From NCBI GenBank assembly GCA_003488415.1, contig DNLQ01000163.1, positions 5,842-14,689 on the forward strand: a stretch of 8,848 nucleotides of DNA, given 5' to 3'. The translations under genes and the position numbers were made by a program. Position 1 is the stretch's first letter; every line of letters starts with the position of its first letter. The notes below the pieces were generated by a model that was given only the letters and a program-made list of their open reading frames with translations, was not told the DNA's origin and made no database searches. The DNA comes from Ruminococcus sp. GTDB taxonomy: Bacteria; Bacillota; Clostridia; Oscillospirales; Ruminococcaceae. Below are positions 1 through 6,962 of this stretch, piece after piece.

Positions 1-648
1 AGAAAGAGAGCAGTAGGCTCTATCAGAGACGTGCTCAACGCTCAGAAGGAAGAGGCTAAGGCAAAGTTCTGGGATGAAGCAGAGATCGGAAAGACATATG
101 TCGGCAAGGTTAAGTCACTGACCAGCTTTGGTGCATTCGTAGATCTCGGCGGCATCGACGGAATGGTACACATTTCCGAGCTCTCATGGAAGCGTATCAA
201 GCATCCCTCTGAGGTCGTAAATGTAGGCGATACACTTGAGGTATACATCAAGGATCTCGACCGTGAGGCGAACAGGATCTCTCTTGGCTTCAAGAAGGCT
301 GAGGAGAATCCCTGGGAGATCTTCAAGTCCACATACCATGTAGGCGATGTTGTTAAGGCTACTATCGTTTCTACAACGAGCTTCGGCGCATTTGCTCAGA
401 TCATCGACGGTGTTGACGGTCTTATCCACATCTCTCAGCTTGCTGACAAGAAGGTCGAGAATGTTAAGGATGTAGTATCCGTAGGCGATGTTGTTGATGT
501 AAAGATCATCGACATTGATCCTGAGTCCAAGAGGATCAGCATCTCAATGCGTGCCCTTCTTGAGGACGAGCAGGGTGAGGCTGAGGACAGCAGCGATGCT
601 GACGAGGTAGTTTACTCTTCTGAGGAGAAGTCTGAGGACGAGGAATAA
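1..648 (+). CDS. S1 RNA-binding domain protein, C-terminal part (30S ribosomal protein S1-like), 5' truncated
   Basis: The reading frame is open from base 1, so the gene begins outside the window; the GTG at 31 is an internal valine, not a start. The 215 visible residues hold two S1 (OB-fold) domains. The first spans about residues 31-99, with TSFGAFVDLGG, GMVHISEL and the closing RISLGFK; the second spans about 115-187, with TSFGAF, GLIHISQL and RISISMRALL. An acidic Ser/Glu/Asp tail of about 25 residues follows. Such domains bind mRNA or other single-stranded RNA on the ribosome. The residues before the first domain (RKRAVGSIRDVLNAQ) resemble the linker between successive S1 repeats, so more repeats probably lie upstream. 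In many Clostridia this array is fused behind IspH (LytB); the window cannot show whether that holds here. The family call is secure; the exact name (rpsA or an ispH-rpsA fusion) is open. Confidence 0.93.
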   Translation, partial: RKRAVGSIRDVLNAQKEEAKAKFWDEAEIGKTYVGKVKSLTSFGAFVDLGGIDGMVHISELSWKRIKHPSEVVNVGDTLEVYIKDLDREANRISLGFKKAEENPWEIFKSTYHVGDVVKATIVSTTSFGAFAQIIDGVDGLIHISQLADKKVENVKDVVSVGDVVDVKIIDIDPESKRISISMRALLEDEQGEAEDSSDADEVVYSSEEKSEDEE

Positions 649-660
649 TCCTGACAGTTC

Positions 661-691
661 AGAGCCGTATCGCAAGATACGGCTCTTTTTT
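661..691 (+). terminator. Rho-independent terminator after the S1-domain gene
   Basis: A perfect 11-bp stem (AGAGCCGTATC at 661-671 with GATACGGCTCT at 676-686) closes a GCAA tetraloop of the stable GNRA type. A run of six T follows at 686-691. It lies 12 bases after the stop codon and ends before the next ribosome binding site. Confidence 0.95.
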
Positions 692-732
692 GTTCATAGC
701 TGCAAAACAGTGATCTGACAGAGGAGGAGAGT

Positions 733-1317
733 ATGGGAAAACAGTTCTGGAAGGGGAGTGCTTTGCTTGCGCCGGTACCTGCGGCTCTTGTAACCTGCGG
801 CACTATGGATTCTCCGAACGTGCTCACTATCGGCTGGACGGGGATAGTATGCACACGTCCGCCGATGACTTATATATCAGTCCGTCCGGAACGGTATTCC
901 TACGGACTTATCAAGGGATCCGGGGAATTTGTTATCAATCTGACCTCGTCGGCTATGGTGAGGGAGACTGACTTCTGCGGAGTCAGGAGCGGCAGGGATG
1001 TGAACAAATTTGAAGCCTGCGGTCTGCATACAGTTCCGGCATCGCAGGTAGCTCCGCCGCTGATAGAGGAATGTCCGGTAAGCCTGGAGTGCCGTGTGAG
1101 TGAGACAAGGGAGCTTGGTTCACATACGATGTTCCTGGCGGAGATAGTTGCAGTTGCCGCTGATGAAAAGTATATCGACAGCAAGGGTAAGCTGAATCTC
1201 CAGCAGTGCGGACTTGCTGCCTACGCACACGGAGAGTACTTTGCACTTGGCAGGAAACTGGGAGATTTCGGATTTTCAGTCCGGAAGAAGAAACATAACT
1301 CAAAACGGAGGAAATAG
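733..1317 (+). CDS. Flavin reductase family protein (FMN-binding split-barrel, flavoredoxin-like)
   Basis: A 194-residue protein of the flavin reductase (split beta-barrel FMN-binding) family. The typical block runs from about residue 15 to 70: PVPAALVTCG, NVLTIGWTGIVCTRPPM, ISVRPERYSY and GEFVINL. Further family blocks are FCGVRSGRDVNKFEACGL, LGSHTMFLAEIVAV and, near the end, AHGEYFALGRKLGDFGFSV. Relatives bind FMN and reduce flavin with NAD(P)H or pass electrons to partner proteins; the real substrate cannot be read from sequence. No signal peptide or membrane segment is visible, so it should be cytoplasmic. The ATG at 733 follows an excellent AGGAGGA site (723-729). The C-terminus is a Lys/Arg-rich tail whose last codons also carry the exoA ribosome binding site. 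No convincing promoter is seen in the 40 bases after the preceding terminator. Family call firm; physiological role unknown. Confidence 0.93.
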   Translation: MGKQFWKGSALLAPVPAALVTCGTMDSPNVLTIGWTGIVCTRPPMTYISVRPERYSYGLIKGSGEFVINLTSSAMVRETDFCGVRSGRDVNKFEACGLHTVPASQVAPPLIEECPVSLECRVSETRELGSHTMFLAEIVAVAADEKYIDSKGKLNLQQCGLAAYAHGEYFALGRKLGDFGFSVRKKKHNSKRRK

Positions 1318-1321
1318 TATG
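1307..1321 (+). promoter_or_regulatory. Ribosome binding site that fixes the exoA start
   Basis: GGAGG at 1307-1311 lies 7 bases before the ATG at 1319 and within the last codons of the flavin reductase gene, whose TAG ends at 1317. This supports 1319 over the longer in-frame ATG at 1214 and suggests translational coupling of the two genes. Confidence 0.85.
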
Positions 1322-2065
1322 AAGCTCATATCATGGAACGTCAACGGATTCAGAGCCTGCCTCACCAAAGGCTTCGGGGACTTTTTTGCAGGAGAGGATG
1401 CGGATATATTCTGCATCCAGGAGACAAAGATGCAGCCCGGACAGGCTAATTTTGCACCGGAGGGATACTATTCCTACTTTCACAGTGCCGTGAAGAAGGG
1501 GTACTCCGGAACAGCTGTGTTCACCAGGACCGAACCGCTCTCCGTAACATACGGCATGAACGGAACTCATCTTGACGAGGGAAGAGTCATCACCTGTGAA
1601 TATGAGGACTTCTACTTCGTATGCTGCTATGTACCTAACGCACAGAGCGAGCTTAAACGTATAGACTACCGTATGGAGTTTGAGGACGCTATGAGGGAAT
1701 ACCTTATCGGACTTGACAAGAAGAAGCCGGTCATCTACTGCGGCGACCTTAATGTAGCTCATAACGAGATAGACCTGAAGAATCCGAAGAGCAATGTGGG
1801 AAATCCGGGATTTTCCGACCAGGAGCGCGGAAAGTTCACCGAACTGCTGGGTGCAGGTTTCAGTGATACTTTCCGCAGCCTGTATCCGGACAAGATAGAG
1901 TACTCCTGGTGGTCATACCGGTTCAGGGCAAGGGAGAAGAACATCGGCTGGCGTATCGACTACTTTGTTGTGTCGGAACGCTTTATGGAGAGAGTGAAGG
2001 ACTCAAAGATCCTCACTGATGTTATTGGCAGCGATCACTGTCCGGTAGAACTGATCATAGAGTAA
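1319..2065 (+). CDS. exoA: Exodeoxyribonuclease III / AP endonuclease (ExoA, XthA family)
   Basis: A 248-residue member of the exonuclease III family, close to the roughly 250 residues usual for it. It cuts the DNA backbone 5' of abasic sites and removes 3'-blocking groups in base excision repair, in the cytoplasm and with a divalent metal. Hallmarks in order: SWNVNGFRA at the N-terminus with Asn7; IQETK with metal-ligand Glu35; GYSGTAVF; the CYVPNAQ stretch with active-site Tyr104; GDLN with Asp143 and Asn145; the WWSYRFRAREKNIGWRIDYF block that shapes the abasic pocket; and the terminal SDHCPV with Asp239 and His240. All catalytic positions are present, so the enzyme should be active. The start at 1319 gives the classical MKLISWNVNG N-terminus; the ATG at 1214 would add 35 residues that overlap the previous gene. 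It is co-transcribed with the flavin reductase gene, one base away. Confidence 0.97.
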   Translation: MKLISWNVNGFRACLTKGFGDFFAGEDADIFCIQETKMQPGQANFAPEGYYSYFHSAVKKGYSGTAVFTRTEPLSVTYGMNGTHLDEGRVITCEYEDFYFVCCYVPNAQSELKRIDYRMEFEDAMREYLIGLDKKKPVIYCGDLNVAHNEIDLKNPKSNVGNPGFSDQERGKFTELLGAGFSDTFRSLYPDKIEYSWWSYRFRAREKNIGWRIDYFVVSERFMERVKDSKILTDVIGSDHCPVELIIE

Positions 2066-2090
2066 AAAGGGCGGCGTAATTCCGCCTTTT
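2065..2090 (+). terminator. Probable Rho-independent terminator after exoA
   Basis: GGCGG (2070-2074) pairs with CCGCC (2082-2086) around a 7-base loop. The flanking AAAA (2065-2068) can pair with TTTT (2087-2090) if G2069 bulges out. The U-run is only four bases, so it is weaker than the other terminators here, but it sits directly at the exoA stop codon. Confidence 0.7.
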
Positions 2091-2123
2091 ATTGCATAGA
2101 AAAAATTTTCCTCTTACTTGTCC

Positions 2124-2155
2124 GGAAACCTGAAAAAGTTCCGAGAGTATATAAT
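2124..2155 (+). promoter_or_regulatory. Candidate promoter of the sigma factor operon
   Basis: A perfect TATAAT lies at 2150-2155 with no TTGACA-like box at the right distance. GGAAACC at 2124-2130 resembles the -35 element (GGAAC type) used by many ECF sigma factors, which often drive their own operon, but no clear ECF -10 sits at the usual distance. Either a housekeeping promoter with a weak -35 or an autoregulated ECF promoter is possible. A GAAAAAATTTTC tract at 2099-2110 lies just upstream. Confidence 0.4.
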
Positions 2156-2179
2156 GAAGATCTTCAAAGGGGTGATAAT

Positions 2180-2746
2180 ATGACAAACAGCGAGTATGAC
2201 CGGCTCAGATCAGAGTCTCCGCAGCGAGCGCACCGGGCTCTTTTTGACGAATACTGCGCCTATGTCTATGCTATAGCTGCCGGGAAGCTGAAACTATGCG
2301 GCAGCCGTGAGGACATAGAGGAGTGCGTCAGTGACATCTTTGCATCGGTGTACCGAAGCTGTGAGAGAGCGTCATCAGGTCAGGGCGATTTGAAACCGCT
2401 GGTAGGCACCATAGCCAAGCGAACGTCCATAGATTTCTACAGGAAGCTGATCGTCAGGTACGGTACTACTGTATCCGTAGAGGACGAGAGTGTATCGCAG
2501 CTAAAGACGGAAACGGACATCGAAGCGGAACACGACCGTTCTGAGCTCAGGCGTCAGGTGATCGCAGAGGTTGAGAAACTGGGAGAGCCTGATTCTCATA
2601 TCATCATCCAGCAGTACTTTAACGGATTAACACTAAAGGAGATAGCTGCCGGGCTTTCAATGACAGAAGCGGCAGTGCAGAAACGCAGTATCCGAGCGAG
2701 AGAGAAGCTCCGGAAGGCGTTCATGCTCTCCGGTATTACCGGATAA
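2180..2746 (+). CDS. ECF-like RNA polymerase sigma factor (sigma-70 family)
   Basis: A 188-residue protein with only regions 2 and 4 of sigma-70, the layout of ECF factors. Region 2 spans about residues 18-92: FDEYCAYVYAIA, then an acidic DIEECVSDIFASVYR helix, then VGTIAKRTSIDFYRKL, matching the -10 recognition part (2.3-2.4). An acidic linker joins it to region 4 at about 130-180, whose helix-turn-helix LTLKEIAAGLSMTEAAVQKR (151 onward) should read the -35 element. It would direct RNA polymerase to a small regulon. The ATG at 2180 follows AAAGGGGTGA (2166-2175). The next gene starts 13 bases after the stop and encodes a single-pass membrane protein, the arrangement expected for a sigma and its membrane-bound antagonist. 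The exact ECF group is not assignable by eye. Confidence 0.92.
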   Translation: MTNSEYDRLRSESPQRAHRALFDEYCAYVYAIAAGKLKLCGSREDIEECVSDIFASVYRSCERASSGQGDLKPLVGTIAKRTSIDFYRKLIVRYGTTVSVEDESVSQLKTETDIEAEHDRSELRRQVIAEVEKLGEPDSHIIIQQYFNGLTLKEIAAGLSMTEAAVQKRSIRAREKLRKAFMLSGITG

Positions 2747-2759
2747 GGAGGAGGATCAT

Positions 2760-5600
2760 ATGAACTTTGACGAGATCATGGAGCTGATGAAGGAATCAGC
2801 AGATATCATGCAGGATCCCTCCCCGGAGGATTATCCGGAACTCAGTGATGAGGAAAGAGAGAGGATCTATGCTATGAGCGAGAATAAATACAAAAATGAC
2901 ACAGTATTCAGCGATACCGATGAAAACACAGGCAATACAGTACAGGGAGTTGAAAGATACCACAGACCAAAATGGCACAGATTTGCAGGCATAGCTGCTG
3001 CGCTTGCGCTTATTGCAGGCATAGGCGGAGGAGTATACCACATCAGCCGCACAGGAGCTCCCGGAGATGAAAACAGTCATGCACAGATCGCACTGGGCGT
3101 GGCTTACAGTGAGATAGCCGGAGAGTTGACAGATAAGTTCCTGAACTTTACTGATTTCTGTGAGAACTGTACTCTTGACACCAGCGACAGCGGACACAGG
3201 AGCATGAGATATGACGCCATTGAGGCTGGAATAAGCGGCACAGCTGATTATTACCTTGTCACAGACACAAGGTTCACGACAGTTGCCGGTATTAAAGAGT
3301 ATGCAGATTCATTCCTCACTGATAGTATGATAGTGAAGTATGCAGATCATCTCAGGGGCGGAGAGCTTTCCGGTATGCAGGATCTGGATGAGGCAGAACT
3401 GAAAACCTGCATGAACTCTGTTTTCATTGAAATAGACGGAGCTCTGTGCAGACTTGCAACACATCAGGACAGCAATATCTCCGTACACTGGTCTGACGAG
3501 CCTGTTGAGATAACAGATATAAGTGACGAGCTGACGGAGCCTGCCGAGGGATCATCATTCACAGCAAAGCGCAAGCTGATAAAGAGTGACGGATCGGCTA
3601 ATCTATGTGAATTCAAGGTAGTGTATAACAACGGAGCGTGGAAGCTGGATTCCTATGCCAGCAGTCCGGTTCAGCAGACATCCTCTGACATGGACGAGAA
3701 AACGGTAATACTCAGCGCCACAAATGACTGGCTGCACATCTACAATATGATGATGATGCCTGACTATGATGCAGAATCCGGATCAACCTACGAGATAACC
3801 TATCCCGACGGACTTACCGAGGACTATTTCTGCGACAGTGACGAGTACAGAAGCTACGAGGCAGGCGAAAGAGACAATACATTCACATATTATCCTGCTT
3901 CATGGAGCGACTCTATGATAACGCTGTCGTCACTTGAGGACTTTGAGGAGTTTTCATTCAAGTTCATAGGTACTGAGGCTTTATTCACCATGAAAGACTC
4001 TCACTTCGGCTCAATAGTCGATAATCCTGATACCAATTATCAGAACGATATAAGCATGATCGGCAAGCATTACTTCCAGGTAAACGGTCAGGCATATGTC
4101 AGATCAGACCTGATAGCTTCACAGCCAATGACATTGTCCAATGACATTGATATCAGGCATATTAACGGAATCGCTTTAGCAAGACGCGGGGTAGTCAACG
4201 GTCTGGCGGAGTATAAGGACAAGGAATATGTATACTTCATCCTTGATGAAACTACTGGGATCTGGATGGTACAGGATACCGGCAAGAAGGCAGAGATCAT
4301 GTTCAATAACGATTATTATGCCGTGAATCCTATTCCCACCGAGGCTGCATCTGAAAGAAATGATAGCGGATTTGATAAACACGGCATGACCATCAGCAGC
4401 CACGATGAAATGGTGGATATGGGCATAAAGCTGTCTGACGGCTATCTGGAGCTGTGTACTATCGCACAGAACGGACTTCCCACATATTCTGAAGATAGTG
4501 TTGAATTTTATACTGAGAATAATGAATATGTTCCGGTTCTGAATTACTACAGGGTATCAGATCCTCGTTTCACAAGCTGTCAGGATGTAATTGATTACGC
4601 TTATTCTATAGTAACCGAGGATGTAGACCGCAATGCACAGATCGGAAACGGATCTTTCCGGACAAAGTTCGGCGGAAAAGTAGATTTTAACGGCGGAGAT
4701 ACCGTTCCGGATAAGAATTCCGGATATATGTTCATCGACTGGAAGGACGGATTATATTCCATGTACTCCAACAATCAGAACAGGAAACAATTCACCTACA
4801 CAGACAAAGAGGCAGAGATATCCGATATAAGGAATGACAGTAACGGAAATATCACATCATTCACCTTATCACGCTGGGTGGCATATCAGGAAGAGACTAT
4901 CGGCTCACCTATCACCTTCACCGTAACCAATACAGCCGACGGCTGGAGGATAAGCAATGTTAGCAAGGAGAGCGGATACGAGGATGAAGCAAGAAAGGCT
5001 CTTGAGAAAATAAAACGCTGGGAGACTGAATTGTCTGAGTCTGATGCTGCCAATGAGATCATTTTTACCAGATATCATGGTACTGATGCTGAGCTGTATT
5101 CAGTCGGCGATGTTCCGGGTGTCTATGACGTTTATTCCTATTCACCCATGAAGAACGAGTATAAGCTGGGGCAGCTGGAGGAAATGCTCTCTGCTGACTT
5201 CACCGGGGAGCTCCTGAATAATCTGCATACATCAAATCTGGAAAGCGGTATACTGAAGATGGTCGGAGGAGATGCAGGCGGTTACGGATCAACATATACC
5301 TGGAGCACGGAGGCTGAGGAAAAAGCAACACAGAACTATCCCGACCTCGGATACTACATTCTCTACAATGACCAGACTTACGTACTCAATTCTATAGAAT
5401 ACAGCCCTCTGCCGTATTTTGCAGCAGCAGATCCGGACACGGTAAGTATATTGTATGCAACAGACGACAGGTTTGAGGTGCATTTCCAGTGTACTCCGAG
5501 TGACAAGACATACGGGCTTGGAATAGGCGTTATGGTACTTGAAAAGGACACAGACGGTCAGTGGAAGATATCCAGCGCAGGCTTCAGCACCGGAGGCTGA
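2760..5600 (+). CDS. Large single-pass membrane protein, putative anti-sigma/sensor partner with four tandem extracytoplasmic modules
   Basis: This 946-residue protein has no name I recognise. Residues 1-74 are polar and acidic, include LSDEERERIYAMSENKY, and end in a basic stretch (HRPKWHR). Residues 75-95 form one hydrophobic Ala/Gly/Ile-rich membrane helix; by the positive-inside rule the N-terminus is cytoplasmic and about 850 residues are outside. The outer part is four diverged modules of about 200 residues. Each ends with a Trp in a (G/D/Q)-x-W-(K/R)-like turn: W294, W502 (W-M here), W729 and W935. Modules 1 and 3 also share YYxVxDxRFT (from 164 and 596) and a later EITDI/EISDI block (250, 686). 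The pattern recalls the IseA (DL-endopeptidase inhibitor) domain family, a tentative match. No HxxxCxxC zinc anti-sigma motif is present. It starts 13 bases after the sigma gene with GGAGGAGG at 2747-2754. Anti-sigma role inferred from context and topology only. Confidence 0.85.
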   Translation: MNFDEIMELMKESADIMQDPSPEDYPELSDEERERIYAMSENKYKNDTVFSDTDENTGNTVQGVERYHRPKWHRFAGIAAALALIAGIGGGVYHISRTGAPGDENSHAQIALGVAYSEIAGELTDKFLNFTDFCENCTLDTSDSGHRSMRYDAIEAGISGTADYYLVTDTRFTTVAGIKEYADSFLTDSMIVKYADHLRGGELSGMQDLDEAELKTCMNSVFIEIDGALCRLATHQDSNISVHWSDEPVEITDISDELTEPAEGSSFTAKRKLIKSDGSANLCEFKVVYNNGAWKLDSYASSPVQQTSSDMDEKTVILSATNDWLHIYNMMMMPDYDAESGSTYEITYPDGLTEDYFCDSDEYRSYEAGERDNTFTYYPASWSDSMITLSSLEDFEEFSFKFIGTEALFTMKDSHFGSIVDNPDTNYQNDISMIGKHYFQVNGQAYVRSDLIASQPMTLSNDIDIRHINGIALARRGVVNGLAEYKDKEYVYFILDETTGIWMVQDTGKKAEIMFNNDYYAVNPIPTEAASERNDSGFDKHGMTISSHDEMVDMGIKLSDGYLELCTIAQNGLPTYSEDSVEFYTENNEYVPVLNYYRVSDPRFTSCQDVIDYAYSIVTEDVDRNAQIGNGSFRTKFGGKVDFNGGDTVPDKNSGYMFIDWKDGLYSMYSNNQNRKQFTYTDKEAEISDIRNDSNGNITSFTLSRWVAYQEETIGSPITFTVTNTADGWRISNVSKESGYEDEARKALEKIKRWETELSESDAANEIIFTRYHGTDAELYSVGDVPGVYDVYSYSPMKNEYKLGQLEEMLSADFTGELLNNLHTSNLESGILKMVGGDAGGYGSTYTWSTEAEEKATQNYPDLGYYILYNDQTYVLNSIEYSPLPYFAAADPDTVSILYATDDRFEVHFQCTPSDKTYGLGIGVMVLEKDTDGQWKISSAGFSTGG

Positions 5601-5613
5601 TGAGTATAGAGTG

Positions 5614-5640
5614 AGACACTGTCCATAGCGGACGCTGTCT
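5614..5640 (+). other. Hairpin downstream of the sensor gene
   Basis: AGACA (5614-5618) and GTCC (5621-5624) pair with GGAC (5630-5633) and TGTCT (5636-5640), leaving a 2x2 internal loop and a 5-base loop. No T-run follows, so it is not a terminator alone; it could stabilise the mRNA 3' end ahead of the terminator at 5666. Confidence 0.5.
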
Positions 5641-5665
5641 GACATATCGTATAGTTTTCTGATAA

Positions 5666-5702
5666 AAACGGGACTGTTCTGTACAGTCCCGTTTGTTTCT
5701 TT
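5666..5702 (+). terminator. Strong Rho-independent terminator of the sigma/sensor operon
   Basis: A perfect 12-bp stem (AAACGGGACTGT at 5666-5677 with ACAGTCCCGTTT at 5683-5694) closes a 5-base loop. A T-rich tail (TTTGTTTCTTT) runs to 5702. It separates the sigma operon from nifS. Confidence 0.93.
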
Positions 5703-5733
5703 GGTTTAAACATTGAAATATAACTGCATTCTA

Positions 5734-5762
5734 TGGAAATCAGGCGGGAGATATGTTATAAT
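5734..5762 (+). promoter_or_regulatory. Candidate sigma-A promoter of nifS, extended -10
   Basis: A perfect TATAAT at 5757-5762 is preceded by TG one base upstream (TGTTATAAT from 5754), an extended -10. TGGAAA at 5734-5739 matches TTGACA at four of six positions with a 17-base spacer. The site lies between the upstream terminator and the nifS start. Confidence 0.75.
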
Positions 5763-5785
5763 AAAGGGTAAGTTATTTATATCTG

Positions 5786-5804
5786 AAAGGTCTGAATGGT
5801 TTGA
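5786..5804 (+). promoter_or_regulatory. nifS translation start region: TTG start with a two-codon ATG ORF in front
   Basis: AAAGG (5786-5790) lies 10 bases before the TTG at 5801 but only 5 before an out-of-frame ATG at 5796, which reads ATG GTT TGA and stops across the TTG. No in-frame ATG or GTG is available near the start of the conserved IYLDNAATT sequence. One extra T in the TTT run would make ATG GTT TTG ATA continuous. Confidence 0.6.
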
Positions 5805-6925
5805 TATATCTTGATAATGCGGCGACAACAAAACCCTGTCCCGAGGCAGTGAAGGCGGCTGTGGATGCAATGACAGTGAATTTCGGCAATCCCTCATCTC
5901 TGCACCGTGCAGGTCTGGATGCACAGCTTACCGTAGACGGTGCAAGGAGAGTAATTGCCGATACTCTGGGAGCTGACAGCTCCTGTGTGTACTTCACTTC
6001 CGGTGCTACTGAGAGTAATAACCTGGCGCTCCGAGGAGCCTGTGCAGCCTATGGACGGCGAAAGAAGCGGATAGTAGCTTCAGCAGTGGAACACGCATCT
6101 GTAGAAGAGACTCTCTCCGCACTGGAGAAGCAGGGCTTTGAGGTAGTGCGTATCTCGCCTGTAGATGGAAGATTCAGGGCAGAGGACTTTGTATCAGCCT
6201 GCAATGAAGATACGGTACTGCTTACAATGATGTATGTGAACAACGAAACAGGTTACATACTGCCGGTGAAGGAGGTATTCACGGCAGCAAAACGCCGTTT
6301 CCCGGAGATAATAACTCATAGCGACTGCGTGCAGGCTTACATGAAGCTGCCGGTTAAGGCGGCTGCTCTCGGAGCTGATCTTATATCGCTCAGCGGACAC
6401 AAGATACACGGAGTCAAGGGAGTCGGCGCGATATACATAAAAAAGGGCATCAGAGTAACCCCAGTCGTGACCGGCGGAAAGCAGGAAAAGGGCATACGCT
6501 CCGGCACTGAGGGAGTCCCCATGATAGCAGCAATGGGAGCAGCAGCGGAGACTCTTGCTCCTACTATCGCAGAGCGCTATGAGAGAGTCAATGGACTGAG
6601 GGACAAGCTGACGGAGCTTCTTACAGGTATTGAGGGAGTAGAGATAAATTCACCGGAGGACGGCTCACCCTATGTGGTGAATATTTCCGCAGCCGGAAAG
6701 CGCTCGGAGATCATGCTTCATTATCTGGAGCAGCGTGAAATATACGTATCCAGCGGTTCAGCCTGTTCAAAGGGACAGCAAAGCGGAGTTCCTGCGCAGT
6801 TCGGTATCACCGGCAAGCGTGCTGATTCAGCACTGCGTATCAGTATGACAGCAGAGACTACAGAGGAGGAGCTTGAGGTCTTCGCCGCAGCACTCCGTGA
6901 GGGTATCGCAAATGTGAGAGGATAG
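5801..6925 (+). CDS. nifS: Cysteine desulfurase, NifS/IscS family (PLP-dependent)
   Basis: A 374-residue aminotransferase class V enzyme that takes sulfur from cysteine as an enzyme-bound persulfide, releasing alanine, and passes it to acceptor proteins in the cytoplasm. Landmarks: IYLDNAATTKP at the N-terminus, FTSGATESNN, His98 in AVEHAS (stacks on the cofactor), MYVNNETG, Asp175 and Gln178 in HSDCVQA, PLP lysine Lys201 in SLSGHKIHG, GGKQEKGIRSGTE, and catalytic Cys322 in SSGSACSKG. All key residues are intact and the length is usual for the NifS type. The downstream neighbour thiI suggests this desulfurase feeds ThiI, as with the NifS-like enzyme paired with thiI in Bacillus; iron-sulfur cluster supply is not excluded. 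No IscU or SufU gene is nearby. The start is TTG, preceded by a two-codon out-of-frame ATG ORF. Confidence 0.96.
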   Translation: MIYLDNAATTKPCPEAVKAAVDAMTVNFGNPSSLHRAGLDAQLTVDGARRVIADTLGADSSCVYFTSGATESNNLALRGACAAYGRRKKRIVASAVEHASVEETLSALEKQGFEVVRISPVDGRFRAEDFVSACNEDTVLLTMMYVNNETGYILPVKEVFTAAKRRFPEIITHSDCVQAYMKLPVKAAALGADLISLSGHKIHGVKGVGAIYIKKGIRVTPVVTGGKQEKGIRSGTEGVPMIAAMGAAAETLAPTIAERYERVNGLRDKLTELLTGIEGVEINSPEDGSPYVVNISAAGKRSEIMLHYLEQREIYVSSGSACSKGQQSGVPAQFGITGKRADSALRISMTAETTEEELEVFAAALREGIANVRG

Positions 6926-6962
6926 TGTCCGCAGAGCGAACGCTGAAACGAATGTATAATAT

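Noticed and set aside
31..33. GTG as a start codon of the S1-domain gene
   Set aside because: The frame is open to base 1 and the upstream residues look like an S1 inter-domain linker, so the gene is truncated by the window.
983..1303. Minus-strand open frame of 106 codons under the flavin reductase gene
   Set aside because: It is antisense to a well-supported family member, with low-complexity Ser/Arg-rich content and no motif.
1214..1318. Longer exoA from the ATG at 1214
   Set aside because: It would add 35 residues overlapping the flavin reductase gene in another frame. The ATG at 1319 has a well-placed GGAGG and gives the conserved MKLISWNVNG start.
2154..2183. Nine-codon upstream ORF ending in an overlap with the sigma factor start
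   Set aside because: It has no ribosome binding site and its ATG lies within the likely -10 box, so it is probably not transcribed as a leader.
5289..5645. Minus-strand open frame of 118 codons under the end of the sensor gene
   Set aside because: It is the antisense shadow of a clear + strand gene, runs through the operon's 3' hairpin, and has no recognisable domain.
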